DNA of 64,000 nt from an uncultured Oscillospiraceae bacterium (GCA_910578735.1 CAJTSQ010000008.1:12928-76927), one strand, 5' to 3'; positions 40,733 through 49,962 are shown, counted from the first letter of the stretch. The notes: generated by a model from the sequence alone, not told the origin. Numbers and translations: made by a program.

Positions 40733-41509
40733 TTAATCCTTGCGGTTGTGGTGGGGGTGGTCCATTACAGTCTTGCAGGCCCGGGTGAGCTGGGCGAAGA
40801 TGGTGGTGCTGTACCGCCCCTCATACACGGTAAGCATGGGGATTCGATCCCGTTTGGACAGTACCACGTACTTTGGCACCAGGTTGGTCAAAGTAAGGGC
40901 CTTTACATCCGCCTCACAGTGCTTGCAGGAACACAGTCCAAACTTTTTGATATAATGGGGGGCCTTTTCTTCCACTAGGGCCTGCATGATATTGATATAG
41001 GAGAGCTCATCCTCAGGGACGGGCCGGGGTGCAGGCGGCCCTGCGGGAGCTTCCTCCACCGGCGCGGGAGTCTCTGCAGGGGCCTGGTCGGGGTCCTCGC
41101 CGCCGCCCAGGGAGGCCAGCATCCGCTCGATGTCCTCCTGGCTCATCTTCCCGCCGGAGGGTGCGGGCGCGGGGGGCTGTACGGGGGCGGGAGCTTCCTC
41201 CACCGGCGGAGCCGGAGGAACAGGGGCCTCGTCCACGGGGACGGCCGGAGGGGCGGGCGGCTCCTCTGACTGCAGTTCCTCCTCCAGGGCCTGCTGAATC
41301 TGCTGGGCCAGGTTGTCGTCGTTGGACTGGGCTACCTCCAGAATCGGAGGGAGCAGGGGCCGGCCGGCGGCGGGCTGTACCACCTCCTGCTCCGGAGTTT
41401 CAGCGGCGGCGGTTTCCTCACCGGCGGGGGGTACCTCACCCGGGGCGGTGAGCAGATTGAGAACATGGGCAGTTTTGTTGCCCTTAGCATTTTTTTTGGC
41501 AGCAGCCAT
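40733..41509 (-). CDS. ComFB-domain protein with FliM/FliY-like CheY-binding motif
   Basis: 258 residues from the ATG at 41509 (AAAGGAGTG at 8 bp; the earlier in-frame ATG lacks an RBS). Residues 1-50 are basic then disordered, and 52-80 form a helix with LAQQIQQALEEEL. A Pro/Ala linker of about 80-165 contains MSQEDIERML (122-131), almost identical to FliY's LSQEEIEKLL and FliM's LSQSQIDALL. The C-terminal ComFB domain (168-253) has a CSCKHC cluster (C193, C195, C198). ComFB domains have been reported as cyclic-dinucleotide receptors in cyanobacteria (from memory). Cotranscribed behind parA. Confidence 0.78.
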   Translation of the reverse strand: MAAAKKNAKGNKTAHVLNLLTAPGEVPPAGEETAAAETPEQEVVQPAAGRPLLPPILEVAQSNDDNLAQQIQQALEEELQSEEPPAPPAVPVDEAPVPPAPPVEEAPAPVQPPAPAPSGGKMSQEDIERMLASLGGGEDPDQAPAETPAPVEEAPAGPPAPRPVPEDELSYINIMQALVEEKAPHYIKKFGLCSCKHCEADVKALTLTNLVPKYVVLSKRDRIPMLTVYEGRYSTTIFAQLTRACKTVMDHPHHNRKD

Positions 41510-41533
41510 GTCGATCACACTCCTTTCCAATGA

Positions 41534-42343
41534 TCAGCGTCCGTCGGGACGCCGGCCCTGAGCAGATGGGGCCGGGGCAAAGAAGCCGTACTCCCGAGTG
41601 ATCTCATTGAGGAGCAGGCGGAAGTCACGGGCCACCTTGGACTCCGGGGCGTAGCTGAGGACGCTCTCCCCATGGGCGGGGGCCTCTGCCACCGCCACGC
41701 CGGAGCGGATACGGGCCTGAAACACCTTGCTGTCCAGCTGTTTGGCGATCTGCTCCGCCATGTCCAGCACCTCCCGGTTCAGGGTGAAGCGCTGGTTGTA
41801 CTTGTTGAGCAAAATACCCAGCACCCGCAGACGGGAGTTGTAGCAGCGTCGGACGGTGTCGATGGTCTCACGAATCTGGGCCACGCCCAGCAGACTGAGA
41901 ATCTCCGGGGCCATGGGAATAATCAGCCCGTCGGCGGCCACATAGGCGTTTACCGTCAGCACGTTGAGGGCGGGCGGGGTGTCGATGATAATAAAGTCGT
42001 AGACGTCGGCCACTTCGGCCAGGCAGTTTTTCAACAGGAACTCCCGGCCGGGCCGGTTGAACTCCAGCTCGGCGGCGGACAGCAGGATGTTGGAGGGCAG
42101 TACATCGCCGCAGTCGGACGGAGTAATGACCTCCTGAATGTTTTTCGTGCCCTTGAGGACGTCGTAGACAGTGGCACAGTTTTCAATGTCCAGACCCAGG
42201 CAGAAGCCCAAGCTGCCCTGAGGGTCCAAGTCGACCCCCAGCACGCGGGCACCCCGCTGACGCAGGCCGTCCATCAGGGAACCGGCCGTAGTGGTTTTGC
42301 CCACGCCGCCTTTCTGGTTGGTGATGGTGATGATAACGGACAA
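41534..42343 (-). CDS. ParA/MinD-type ATPase (Soj-like) in the flagellar island
   Basis: 269 residues. Deviant Walker A KGGVGKTTT (K11/K16), Walker A' VDLDPQGSLGF and DFIIIDTPPALNVLTVNAY identify the ParA family rather than FlhG. No ParB partner or parS is visible. It starts with TTG behind AGGGGGAG. ComFB follows 24 bp later, so the two are one transcript. ParA-like ATPases position chemoreceptor arrays or flagella in some bacteria (PpfA, ParC). Confidence 0.85.
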   Translation of the reverse strand: MSVIITITNQKGGVGKTTTAGSLMDGLRQRGARVLGVDLDPQGSLGFCLGLDIENCATVYDVLKGTKNIQEVITPSDCGDVLPSNILLSAAELEFNRPGREFLLKNCLAEVADVYDFIIIDTPPALNVLTVNAYVAADGLIIPMAPEILSLLGVAQIRETIDTVRRCYNSRLRVLGILLNKYNQRFTLNREVLDMAEQIAKQLDSKVFQARIRSGVAVAEAPAHGESVLSYAPESKVARDFRLLLNEITREYGFFAPAPSAQGRRPDGR

Positions 42344-42416
42344 GTGATCTCCCCCTGTTGTGAGAACGCAGCCCCGTGCGCCGGGCGCAGGTTCGAAAAT
42401 CTTTCTCTGAGAACTA

Positions 42417-42444
42417 TTAACTTTATAATACTACATGACGATAA
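42417..42444 (+). promoter_or_regulatory. Sigma28-like promoter upstream of fliD
   Basis: TAAC (in TTAAC, 42417-42421), 15-bp spacer, GACGATAA (42437-42444; consensus GCCGATAA, 7 of 8). A TATAAT at 42424 lacks a good -35. Together they fit FliA control of the filament cap operon. Confidence 0.55.
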
Positions 42445-42523
42445 AAAAGTACAGAGTCTTTTTGTTTCAATTCTTAAAAAAACCATTCAGAATATAGAGA
42501 CAAGATGGAAGGAGCGACTAATT

Positions 42524-45304
42524 ATGGCCTCTATCAGCGGAGCAACAAGAAGCAACATGACAAGCAGCCTCTATAACAGCGCAAATGTGATCAGCGGTCT
42601 GGCCAGCGGACTGGATACGGAGGGTATGATCGAAAGTCTGGTGAAGAGCTATCAGACCAAGATCAACCAGTTGAACCAGAAGGTAACCAAGACGGAGTGG
42701 AAACAGGACGCTTACCGAAGCATCATCCAGAAGATGGTGGGCTTTTCCAGTAAGTATACCTCCTACAGCTCCAGCACAAACCTGATGTCCCCCAGCTTTT
42801 TTAACGCTGCGGTGAAGGTGGCCGCCCAGGGCCTGTACGCAGACAAGGTGACCGCCAGCGGCAAGACCAGCAGCGAGATCTCCCTGGACAAGGTGAGCCA
42901 GCTGGCTACCTCCGCCCAGTTCCGCACCCGGAGCAACCTGAACGCGGGGGACGGCAAGAGCATCCAGGCCGCCCAGGCCATGGACCTGAACGGCAAGACT
43001 ACCCTGAGCTCCCTCAGTGGCAGCCTGACCTTGACCTACGGCAGCAACAACATCACCCTGAACTTCGACGAGGTGGCCGACAAGGAGGCCCTGGAGGAGA
43101 TCAAGAAGAAGGGCGGGTCCAGCATGACCGAGACCCAGGCCCTGGCTGAGCTCATCAACCAGAAGCTGGATGGGCAGAAAATCTCCTTCAGCGGCGGCTC
43201 CTCCGCCGACGCCAAGGACCGCATCGAGGTGCGGGCCGACGGCATGAACATCACCTTCAGCGACAAGTCCAGCGCGGGCAACTCGGTGTACCTCTCCAAG
43301 GCCAGCGGCAACGTGGCTGACGTTCTGGGTCTGGACCTGTCCAACGCCAAGGAGGATAAGCCTGCCACCATCAAGACCAATTACGACTTCTCCACCACCA
43401 AAGAGGTGAACAACGCCGAGTATCTGTCCGGGAAGATCATGAACCTGAGCCTGGACGGCTCCACCAAGCAGATCAAGCTGCCCAAGATCGTGGGCAGCGA
43501 GAGCGCCGGCTACAAGATCGTGGACAATGACGGCAAGGCGATTGATTACAACGCCGAGAACTACACCAAGGTGCTCAACGAAAGCCTGGATAAGGCCTTC
43601 AAGGGCAAGGTGAAGGTGGAGAATACGGCCACCGACGGCAAGCTCCAGCTGAGCTTTAAGCCCCAGGAGGGCTCTGACCTGATTATCAACACCGACGTGG
43701 GAGAGACCTTGGGCATCGGCCGGGCGGCCACCAGCTACCTGAACACCAGCAAGACCCTGGAAGACCTGATGGAGCTGAAGGACGACTACGCCGTTAAGGA
43801 TAAAAACGGCAAGTTTGTCCTGGATGACAAGGGCAACAAGCAGTATGAGTTCCGGATCAACGACACCCTGATCGGCACCTACACCAAGGACACCAAGCTG
43901 TCCGATATTATGAACGACATCAACTCCAACAGCGACGCCGGGGTGAAGGTGAGCTACTCCCAGACCACCAAGAACTTCACCTTTACCTCCAAGGAGACAG
44001 GCGCGGACAGCGAGGTCAAGATCAATGGCGGCCTGGCCGAGGCCATGTTCGGAACCACTGAGATTCCTGACAACAGCGGCGGCAGCTTTGCCGAGGCCTA
44101 TGGTGTTAAGTGGCTGCAGGATGGCGAAAGCGCAAAGTTCACATTTACGATACCCGAAGTAGGCAGCCATGAGTTCAGTATCACAAAGGAGACCTCCCTC
44201 GAGGATGTTGTCAATAAACTGAACAAATCTCTCATTGGTCAAAATCATTCCTTTTCCTATAACAAGTTCACGGGCCAGATCGAGGCAAAGGACAGAGAGA
44301 GCGGCGCGAAACTTGAACTTAAGATAACGGATATGTACGATGACGAGGTGTCATTCGATGAGAGCAAAGCGCCCGATATCGACTATAAACCCGGCCAGGA
44401 CGCTGAGTTTACTGTCACCGTAAACGGCGAGACCATCAACATGAAGCGGGCCTCCAACAGCGTAAACATCGACGGCCTGACTATCAACATGAACGACACC
44501 TTCGACGGCTCCGTGGATAAGGACGGCAAGGACAGCGTAAGCAGCACAGGCAAGCCCACCAACGCAGTCACCTTCAAGACCAGCACGGACTCCGACAAGA
44601 TCGTGGACGCCATCAAGACCATGATCGAGGACTATAACACCATGATGGCGGAGATCAAGTCGGCCTACTCTACCATGCCCTATCAGAAGTCCAACGGCTC
44701 CTTTGCCAACTACGAGCCCCTCACCGACGAGGACCGGGAGGGCATGTCGGAGAGCGCCATTGAGCGCTACGAGGAGAAGGCCAAGCAGGGTATTCTCTTT
44801 GGCGACCGGAACCTGTCTACCCTGTATGACAAGATGCGCAATGTCTTCTCTCCCGCCGGGGAGGACGGCGCTTTCCTGCGGGCCATGGGCATCACCACCA
44901 GCTTCTCCATGAGCGATGGCACCCAGGCCGTCACCCTGGACGAGAGTAAGCTGCGCGCCATGCTGGACAGCGAGCCCGAGCGGGTGGCTGAGGTCTTTAC
45001 CAAGACCACCGGCAACGGCGGCGTGATGCAGAACATGAAAACCCAGCTGGACAACTACGCCAAGACCACCGGCGAGCCCAAGGGCATCCTGATCCAGCAG
45101 GCCGGCAGCCCCCTGAGTTCCCTGTCCCTGATGAACAACACCTGGCAGAAGCAGATCGACAACATCAACACCCAGATTGAGAAGTGGCAGGATAAGCTGT
45201 CCAGCCAGGTGGACCGCTATACCCAGCAGTTCTCCCGCCTGGAACAGCTGATTAGTCAGATGAACTCCCAGAGCTCCACTCTGGCTGGTCTCATGGGCGG
45301 CTAA
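42524..45304 (+). CDS. fliD: Flagellar filament cap protein FliD, enlarged
   Basis: 926 residues versus about 470-500 normally. The ATG at 42524 (AGATGGAAGGAGCG upstream) is chosen; the open frame runs far upstream through noncoding DNA and the antisense of parA. N-terminal FliD domain (GLASGLDTEGMIESLVKSYQTKINQLNQK), long central beta-rich repeats, and FliD_C (LEQLISQMNSQSSTLAGLMGG) are seen. Residues about 523-626 have softer GC bias and a distinct style. The cap is a pentamer that folds incoming flagellin and may mediate adhesion. Confidence 0.92.
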   Translation: MASISGATRSNMTSSLYNSANVISGLASGLDTEGMIESLVKSYQTKINQLNQKVTKTEWKQDAYRSIIQKMVGFSSKYTSYSSSTNLMSPSFFNAAVKVAAQGLYADKVTASGKTSSEISLDKVSQLATSAQFRTRSNLNAGDGKSIQAAQAMDLNGKTTLSSLSGSLTLTYGSNNITLNFDEVADKEALEEIKKKGGSSMTETQALAELINQKLDGQKISFSGGSSADAKDRIEVRADGMNITFSDKSSAGNSVYLSKASGNVADVLGLDLSNAKEDKPATIKTNYDFSTTKEVNNAEYLSGKIMNLSLDGSTKQIKLPKIVGSESAGYKIVDNDGKAIDYNAENYTKVLNESLDKAFKGKVKVENTATDGKLQLSFKPQEGSDLIINTDVGETLGIGRAATSYLNTSKTLEDLMELKDDYAVKDKNGKFVLDDKGNKQYEFRINDTLIGTYTKDTKLSDIMNDINSNSDAGVKVSYSQTTKNFTFTSKETGADSEVKINGGLAEAMFGTTEIPDNSGGSFAEAYGVKWLQDGESAKFTFTIPEVGSHEFSITKETSLEDVVNKLNKSLIGQNHSFSYNKFTGQIEAKDRESGAKLELKITDMYDDEVSFDESKAPDIDYKPGQDAEFTVTVNGETINMKRASNSVNIDGLTINMNDTFDGSVDKDGKDSVSSTGKPTNAVTFKTSTDSDKIVDAIKTMIEDYNTMMAEIKSAYSTMPYQKSNGSFANYEPLTDEDREGMSESAIERYEEKAKQGILFGDRNLSTLYDKMRNVFSPAGEDGAFLRAMGITTSFSMSDGTQAVTLDESKLRAMLDSEPERVAEVFTKTTGNGGVMQNMKTQLDNYAKTTGEPKGILIQQAGSPLSSLSLMNNTWQKQIDNINTQIEKWQDKLSSQVDRYTQQFSRLEQLISQMNSQSSTLAGLMGG

Positions 45305-45327
45305 CACCGCCAGAAAGGACGATCCAC

Positions 45328-45696
45328 ATGGACGCAAGAGGTTATCAGCAGTATAAACAGCAGTCTATCAACTCTATGACACCGGGGGAGCTGCTCATGC
45401 TGCTCTACGATGAGCTGGTCAAACGCTCTACCTTGGCTTCCATTGCCTTGGATAAGCAGGATTGGCCCACCTTTGAGGCCGCGCTGGACCGGTGCACCGA
45501 CATTGTCAACTATCTGGATGAGACGCTGGACCACCAGTACCCCATCAGCCAGGATTTGGCCCGGATGTATGACTACTTCACCTATGAGCTGGGGCGCATC
45601 AAGCTAGGCCGGAACAAGGGAGAGCTGGACCGGCTGCGTCCTATGCTGGCTGATATGCGGGATGCCTTCCGCACGGCGGAAAAAAGCAACGGTTAG
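45328..45696 (+). CDS. fliS: Flagellin chaperone FliS
   Basis: 122 residues, four-helix bundle pattern: GYQQYKQQSINSMTPGELLMLLYDELVKRSTLASIAL and LDHQYPISQDLARMYDYFTYELGRIKL. FliS protects the flagellin C-terminus before export and delivers it to FlhA. Follows fliD by 23 bp. The flagellin gene it serves is outside the window. Confidence 0.95.
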   Translation: MDARGYQQYKQQSINSMTPGELLMLLYDELVKRSTLASIALDKQDWPTFEAALDRCTDIVNYLDETLDHQYPISQDLARMYDYFTYELGRIKLGRNKGELDRLRPMLADMRDAFRTAEKSNG

Positions 45697-45707
45697 GAGC
45701 ATTGGGA

Positions 45708-46106
45708 ATGACAAAGGGCGATTGGCTGGATTTGACCGTGCTGGAGCGGAAAAAATATAACCAGCTGTCTGAGGTGATGGACCTGAGCCAGCAGATGGCA
45801 GAGGCACTGGACCGAAACGATCAGGTGTCAGTGCGGATGCTGCTGTCCATGCGCCAGGACCCCATCCTTCAGCTGGAGGAATTGAAGCGGGCCATTCAGA
45901 ACAAGCGTGACGGCCTGTCCCCGGAGGACCAGTCCCGCCTCTCCGCCCTTCAGGGCGGAGCCGCCCCCCAGGGGGCGGAGGAGACCGCCTACGCCGGTCA
46001 GGCGGGCCCCGCCCGCCGTCTGCTGGAGCGGGTGATCGAGCTGGACCAGCGCCTGAACCGCCGGCTGGCAGGAAAAGATTCGTTCTACTTGAAAAACGTG
46101 AAATAA
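45708..46106 (+). CDS. FliT/FlgN-like flagellar chaperone
   Basis: 132 residues, all helical, starting MTKGDWLDLTVLERKKYNQLSEVMDLSQQMAEAL. Position after fliS corresponds to fliT in many genomes; FliT binds FliD. Sequence similarity is low and some annotators would only call it a FlgN-family protein. The ATG at 45708 has TAGGAG at about 8 bp. Last gene of the fliD operon. Confidence 0.72.
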   Translation: MTKGDWLDLTVLERKKYNQLSEVMDLSQQMAEALDRNDQVSVRMLLSMRQDPILQLEELKRAIQNKRDGLSPEDQSRLSALQGGAAPQGAEETAYAGQAGPARRLLERVIELDQRLNRRLAGKDSFYLKNVK

Positions 46107-46113
46107 ATAAAAT

Positions 46114-46150
46114 GATCTACCCCTGTGCCTCGTGGACGCGGGGGTAGATC
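46114..46150 (-). terminator. Terminator hairpin between fliT-like and C39 genes
   Basis: GATCTACCCC (46114-46123) pairs with GGGGTAGATC (46141-46150). On the minus strand it is followed by ATTTTATTT, so it should serve the reverse-strand gene. On the plus strand it may still act on the fliD operon. Confidence 0.7.
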
Positions 46151-46154
46151 GTTG

Positions 46155-47105
46155 TCAAACAAAATCCTGGGCCGATACCAGCCACAGCGGGCCGCCGCTG
46201 TCCCGGCTGGCGGACAGCTCAGACAGGATCAGCTCCAGATCCCAGGTGGTCAGGCTGCGTTCCACGCTGGCCGGGTCGGCCACCAGGATGCTGCCGTCCA
46301 GGGTAACGCCCCGGAGCAGGATAAAGTGGCCCCGGCTGGTAAAATGGCCTGGCCCCATCAGCGCCACAACCAGCTGGCCGTCAGACAGGCAGCGGGAGAT
46401 GGTACTCAGGTCCGTCTCCTCCGGCGGGAGAGGGGTGCAGTTCAGCCCGTAGTCCTCCGACACTCCGGCGATAATGCTCCGGTAGGACCCGTGCTTTTTG
46501 GCCCAGTAACCCTGGTCTACGCAGTGCCGGGCCATCTGGGCCGGGTCGACCGTGGTGCTGGTCAGGGTGGATACCACCATGGCCATGGCCGTAGGCCCGC
46601 ATCCGTAGCCCCCGATCTTGTCCGAGCCGTAGGGCTCGTTAGACCAGCGGTCGGCGGTCTGATTGTAGTAGAGAATCTCCTGGGTGCCCCCGGTGAGATA
46701 TTCCACGCCGGACCGGGCGGCCAGGGCGGTGACGGCGAAATCGGCCTGGGGCCTGGGCGGAGGGGCGAGTATCTCGCCGTCCACCAGCTGAATATCTTCC
46801 AGATCCTCTGAATTGCCGTCGGACTCCTCCGCCAGGAGGACCAGCTCGTCCAGCGAGCCCCGGATTTCCTGGGCAGCGGTGCGTACTGCGGCGGAAAAAC
46901 TGCCCCGCCAACCCTCCCAGGCGGCCTGACCACGCTGGGCTAACTGCTGAACACCGGTCCGGATGGGGTCGGTGAGACGGTGGTAAAGTTCCGGAGATTG
47001 GTAGGAACACACCGCCAGTTCCACAAAAGCGATACAAATTACGGCCAAAAGCAGGACGAGAAGGATAAAACTGGAATTTTTAAGCGGTTTTTTAATTTTT
47101 TTCAC
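46155..47105 (-). CDS. Membrane-anchored C39-like cysteine peptidase
   Basis: 316 residues from a GTG at 47105 with GGGGG about 5 bp upstream (a longer TTG-initiated form lacks an RBS). An N-terminal membrane anchor (about 11-30) precedes a region rich in Gln/Glu and a papain-like C39_2 domain. Catalytic residues are readable: C169 in GYGCGPTAMAMV, H260 in GHFILLRGV, D277 in ADPASVE. Such proteins cleave or process extracellular peptides; the true substrate is unknown. Confidence 0.82.
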   Translation of the reverse strand: MKKIKKPLKNSSFILLVLLLAVICIAFVELAVCSYQSPELYHRLTDPIRTGVQQLAQRGQAAWEGWRGSFSAAVRTAAQEIRGSLDELVLLAEESDGNSEDLEDIQLVDGEILAPPPRPQADFAVTALAARSGVEYLTGGTQEILYYNQTADRWSNEPYGSDKIGGYGCGPTAMAMVVSTLTSTTVDPAQMARHCVDQGYWAKKHGSYRSIIAGVSEDYGLNCTPLPPEETDLSTISRCLSDGQLVVALMGPGHFTSRGHFILLRGVTLDGSILVADPASVERSLTTWDLELILSELSASRDSGGPLWLVSAQDFV

Positions 47106-47134
47106 GTTTACCCCCAAAAAATTGAAAATAAGTC

Positions 47135-47163
47135 TTTTCAACTGTGTCGAAAACGATTATACT
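47135..47163 (+). promoter_or_regulatory. Weak SigA-like promoter
   Basis: TTTTCA, 17-bp spacer, TATACT upstream of the FtsE-like gene. The -35 is four of six to consensus. Confidence 0.35.
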
Positions 47164-47257
47164 ACAAGTAACGGAATTTTGAAACCATAATTTTATGGAG
47201 GCCGCACCGGACCAGTGGACTGCGTCTCCATAGTGTGGCAAGGGAGCCCTGGTAGCC

Positions 47258-47959
47258 ATGCCGGAAATACGGTTAGAAAACGTATCAAAAGTTTATAAGA
47301 CAGAGGATAAGCGAAAACAGTATGCGGTCCGGGATTTGTCCCTTAAGGTCAGTCAGGGGGAGTTCGTTTTCCTGATTGGAAGCAGCGGCGCTGGAAAGAG
47401 CACCATGCTGAAGCTGATGGGGGGCGAAATTTCTCCGGATGAGGGCATGGTGCTGGTGGATGATGTGAACATTGGCCGGTATTTCGGCCCCTGGAAGGCA
47501 CGGCTGGCGCGGACGTTTGGAATTGTCAGTCAGGAGACCCTGCTGATTCGGAAGCGGACCATTATGGAGAATTTAATGGTGGCCGCCCGGGCCAGCGGCC
47601 TTCAGCGCAAAAGCCGCCCGGCGGCGGAAAAAGCCCTGGGGCTGGTGGGCCTGCCCACGGTGGGCGACGCCTACCCCGCCCAGCTGTCCATCGGCGAGGT
47701 CCGCCGCGTGGAGCTGGCCCGGGCGCTGATCAGCAGCCCGCCCATCCTGCTCTTGGATGAGTTGACCGCCAACCTGGATGACGACACCATCTGGGATGTC
47801 CTCCACCTGCTGCGGGAGCTGAACAACCGGGGGACGACCATCATCATGGCCACCCACGCCAGCCAGTATGTGAACATTATGCGCCAGCGGGTGGTAACAC
47901 TGGTGGACGGCAGGCTGTTTGGCGATGTGCGGAACGGAAGATATGGCGACATTGTGTAA
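47258..47959 (+). CDS. FtsE-like ABC ATPase without FtsX partner
   Basis: 233 residues. Walker A GSSGAGKST (41-49), Q-loop Q92, signature LSIGE (143-147, in place of LSGGQ) and Walker B ILLLDE (about 163-168) are present. The EIRLENVSKVYK opening and MATHASQYVNIMRQRVVTLVDGRL end match FtsE. FtsE normally pairs with the membrane protein FtsX to activate peptidoglycan hydrolases; no FtsX is adjacent here. It lies between a C39 peptidase and a chemoreceptor. Confidence 0.85.
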   Translation: MPEIRLENVSKVYKTEDKRKQYAVRDLSLKVSQGEFVFLIGSSGAGKSTMLKLMGGEISPDEGMVLVDDVNIGRYFGPWKARLARTFGIVSQETLLIRKRTIMENLMVAARASGLQRKSRPAAEKALGLVGLPTVGDAYPAQLSIGEVRRVELARALISSPPILLLDELTANLDDDTIWDVLHLLRELNNRGTTIIMATHASQYVNIMRQRVVTLVDGRLFGDVRNGRYGDIV

Positions 47960-48148
47960 GAAACACAAAATGATACATAAGGCGGTGGAAATCGTGAGGT
48001 ATTTGAGCGGAACTGGCCGGGCGGCCAATCAGCGCGGCCATCCAGCCGGCGGGCTGTTCCTGCGGAATGCAGTGGAAGTTGTTTGACCGTATAAGACTTC
48101 TGCGGCCGGACCTGGGCCGGCGGCGGAGAAAATGGGAGGAAACTACAT

Positions 48149-49939
48149 ATGAACTTCAAGAATATGTCCATTAAGAAGAGCTTGATTGTAGGCTTTGGAA
48201 CTACGCTTCTGGTCTCTGTGATCATCATTGTGACGTCCCTGATTATGATGAACATGCAGAAGAACGCCTACACAGACATCATTAACCACTATGTGAAGAC
48301 CAGCGAGCTGGTTTCCGAGTGCCGGATCGACTATAATATTGCCGCCCGGTATCTGCGGGACGTGGCGCTTTCCGGCAATCAGAACGGGTTGAACACTGTT
48401 ACAACCAAGCTGGGTGAGCTCGCCACCCAGACGACCGAGATGAAGGACACCTATCCCAAGGAGCTGCAGGACCGCACCCTGCTCAACGACTTTGTCAGCA
48501 CCCTGGAGGCGTGGACACAAGAGGCCCAATTGATTGCCGAGGTTGTGAAAACCGACCGGAATCGCGCTGCGGAGATGATTGTCAACGATTGTACTCCCGC
48601 GCTGGATAAGGCCGCCGCAGCCGGGACCGCCCTGGCCGAGGAGCTCGAGACCCAGCAGAATAAGATCATCAAAAATCAGAATACCACCTCCAACATTGCG
48701 ATGGCAGTGATTATTGCAGTCATGGTCGTGGCCACGATCGTTGTGCTGCTGATGGCCGCCAAGATTATCCGGAGCATCGTGGAGCCCAGCAACCAGGTCC
48801 GGGATGCCCTGGTAGGCTTCAGCCAGGGCGATTTGGCCGTTCCTGTAAACTACACCGGCGCAAATGAGTTGGGTGTGATGTGCGACGCGCTGCGCACCAG
48901 TCAGAGCGTTTTGAGCGAGTGTATCAGCGATACCTGCCACCTGTTGGAGGAGATGAGTGCGGGCAACTATGATGTGCGCACAAAGGATGAGAAAATTTAT
49001 GTCGGCTCTTTGCGCAAGATCCTGGACTCCGTACAGGTGATTAACAGCGGCATGAGCGACGATCTGGGACAGATCAGCCAGAGCTCCGACCAGGTGGCCG
49101 CGGGCGCCGACCAGGTGTCTAACAGCGCCCAGGCCCTGGCCCAGGGTGCCACCGAGCAGGCCAGCGCCGTTCAGGAGCTGTCCGCCACCATCGCGGACAT
49201 CTCTGAGAATGCCAAGAAGACCGCCGCCTCCGCCGAGCAGGCCGGCCAGTCCGTCCAGGAGGCCGGAACCCAGATCAGCACCAGCGTGGAGTATGTCAAG
49301 CAGTTGAATATCGCCATGGAGAATATCTCCAACTCCTCTCAGGAGATTGGCAAGATCATCGCTACCATTGAGAATATCGCGTTCCAGACCAACATTCTGG
49401 CCCTGAACGCCGCTGTTGAGGCCGCCCGGGCCGGTTCGGCCGGCAAGGGCTTCGCCGTGGTGGCCGACGAGGTGCGCAACCTGGCTTCCAAGTCTGACGA
49501 GGCCGCCAAGGCCACCAAGGACCTGATCGAGGGATCCGTCAGCGCGGTCCGTGAGGGCACCGAGGCCGTGGGCAAGGTTACCCAGTCCCTGGAGCAGACT
49601 GCCGAGCTGGCTGCCGGCGTGACCGGTATGATGGATACGGTGGTGCAAGCCGTGGAGAGCCAGACCGAGGCCATTATCCAGGTCACCGAGGGCATCGATC
49701 AGATTTCCGCCGTGGTGCAGACCAACTCCGCCACCAGCGAGGAGTGCGCGGCCGCCAGCGAGGAGCTGTCCAGTCAGGCGTCCCTGATGAAGGAGCTGCT
49801 GTCCCGGTTCAAGCTGCGTCAGGACTATGGATTCAAGTCTCAGTCCCCCTCGCACAGCACCGCTTCCTCCGCCCGCGACTGGGAGACAGAGGACGACGGC
49901 TATGCCAGCTCCAGCCCCTTCGGAGGCAGTAAGTACTAA
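48149..49939 (+). CDS. Methyl-accepting chemotaxis protein
   Basis: 596 residues. Membrane helices about 12-34 and 180-206 flank a small helical (4HB-like) periplasmic sensor. HAMP spans about 205-258 and a long signalling coiled coil follows, with the hairpin tip near residue 434 ([22 protein letters not shown]). The C-terminus ends in a Ser-rich linker without a classic CheR-binding pentapeptide. Ligand unknown. RBS GGGAGG. Substrate candidate for CheD (37961). Confidence 0.95.
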   Translation: MNFKNMSIKKSLIVGFGTTLLVSVIIIVTSLIMMNMQKNAYTDIINHYVKTSELVSECRIDYNIAARYLRDVALSGNQNGLNTVTTKLGELATQTTEMKDTYPKELQDRTLLNDFVSTLEAWTQEAQLIAEVVKTDRNRAAEMIVNDCTPALDKAAAAGTALAEELETQQNKIIKNQNTTSNIAMAVIIAVMVVATIVVLLMAAKIIRSIVEPSNQVRDALVGFSQGDLAVPVNYTGANELGVMCDALRTSQSVLSECISDTCHLLEEMSAGNYDVRTKDEKIYVGSLRKILDSVQVINSGMSDDLGQISQSSDQVAAGADQVSNSAQALAQGATEQASAVQELSATIADISENAKKTAASAEQAGQSVQEAGTQISTSVEYVKQLNIAMENISNSSQEIGKIIATIENIAFQTNILALNAAVEAARAGSAGKGFAVVADEVRNLASKSDEAAKATKDLIEGSVSAVREGTEAVGKVTQSLEQTAELAAGVTGMMDTVVQAVESQTEAIIQVTEGIDQISAVVQTNSATSEECAAASEELSSQASLMKELLSRFKLRQDYGFKSQSPSHSTASSARDWETEDDGYASSSPFGGSKY

Positions 49940-49962
49940 GGAACAGACAAATCCTGTCTGGG

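Noticed and set aside
41672..42523. N-terminal extension of fliD
   Set aside because: Runs antisense to parA and through the sigma28-like promoter; the FliD domain starts right after the ATG at 42524.
42518..44248. 576-residue reverse ORF opposite fliD
   Set aside because: Antisense shadow; no RBS and no recognisable domain.
46980..47171. 63-residue forward ORF
   Set aside because: Overlaps the promoter and N-terminal part of the reverse C39 gene; no RBS or domain.
48143..49855. 570-residue reverse ORF opposite the chemoreceptor
   Set aside because: Antisense shadow rich in Leu/Gly/His.
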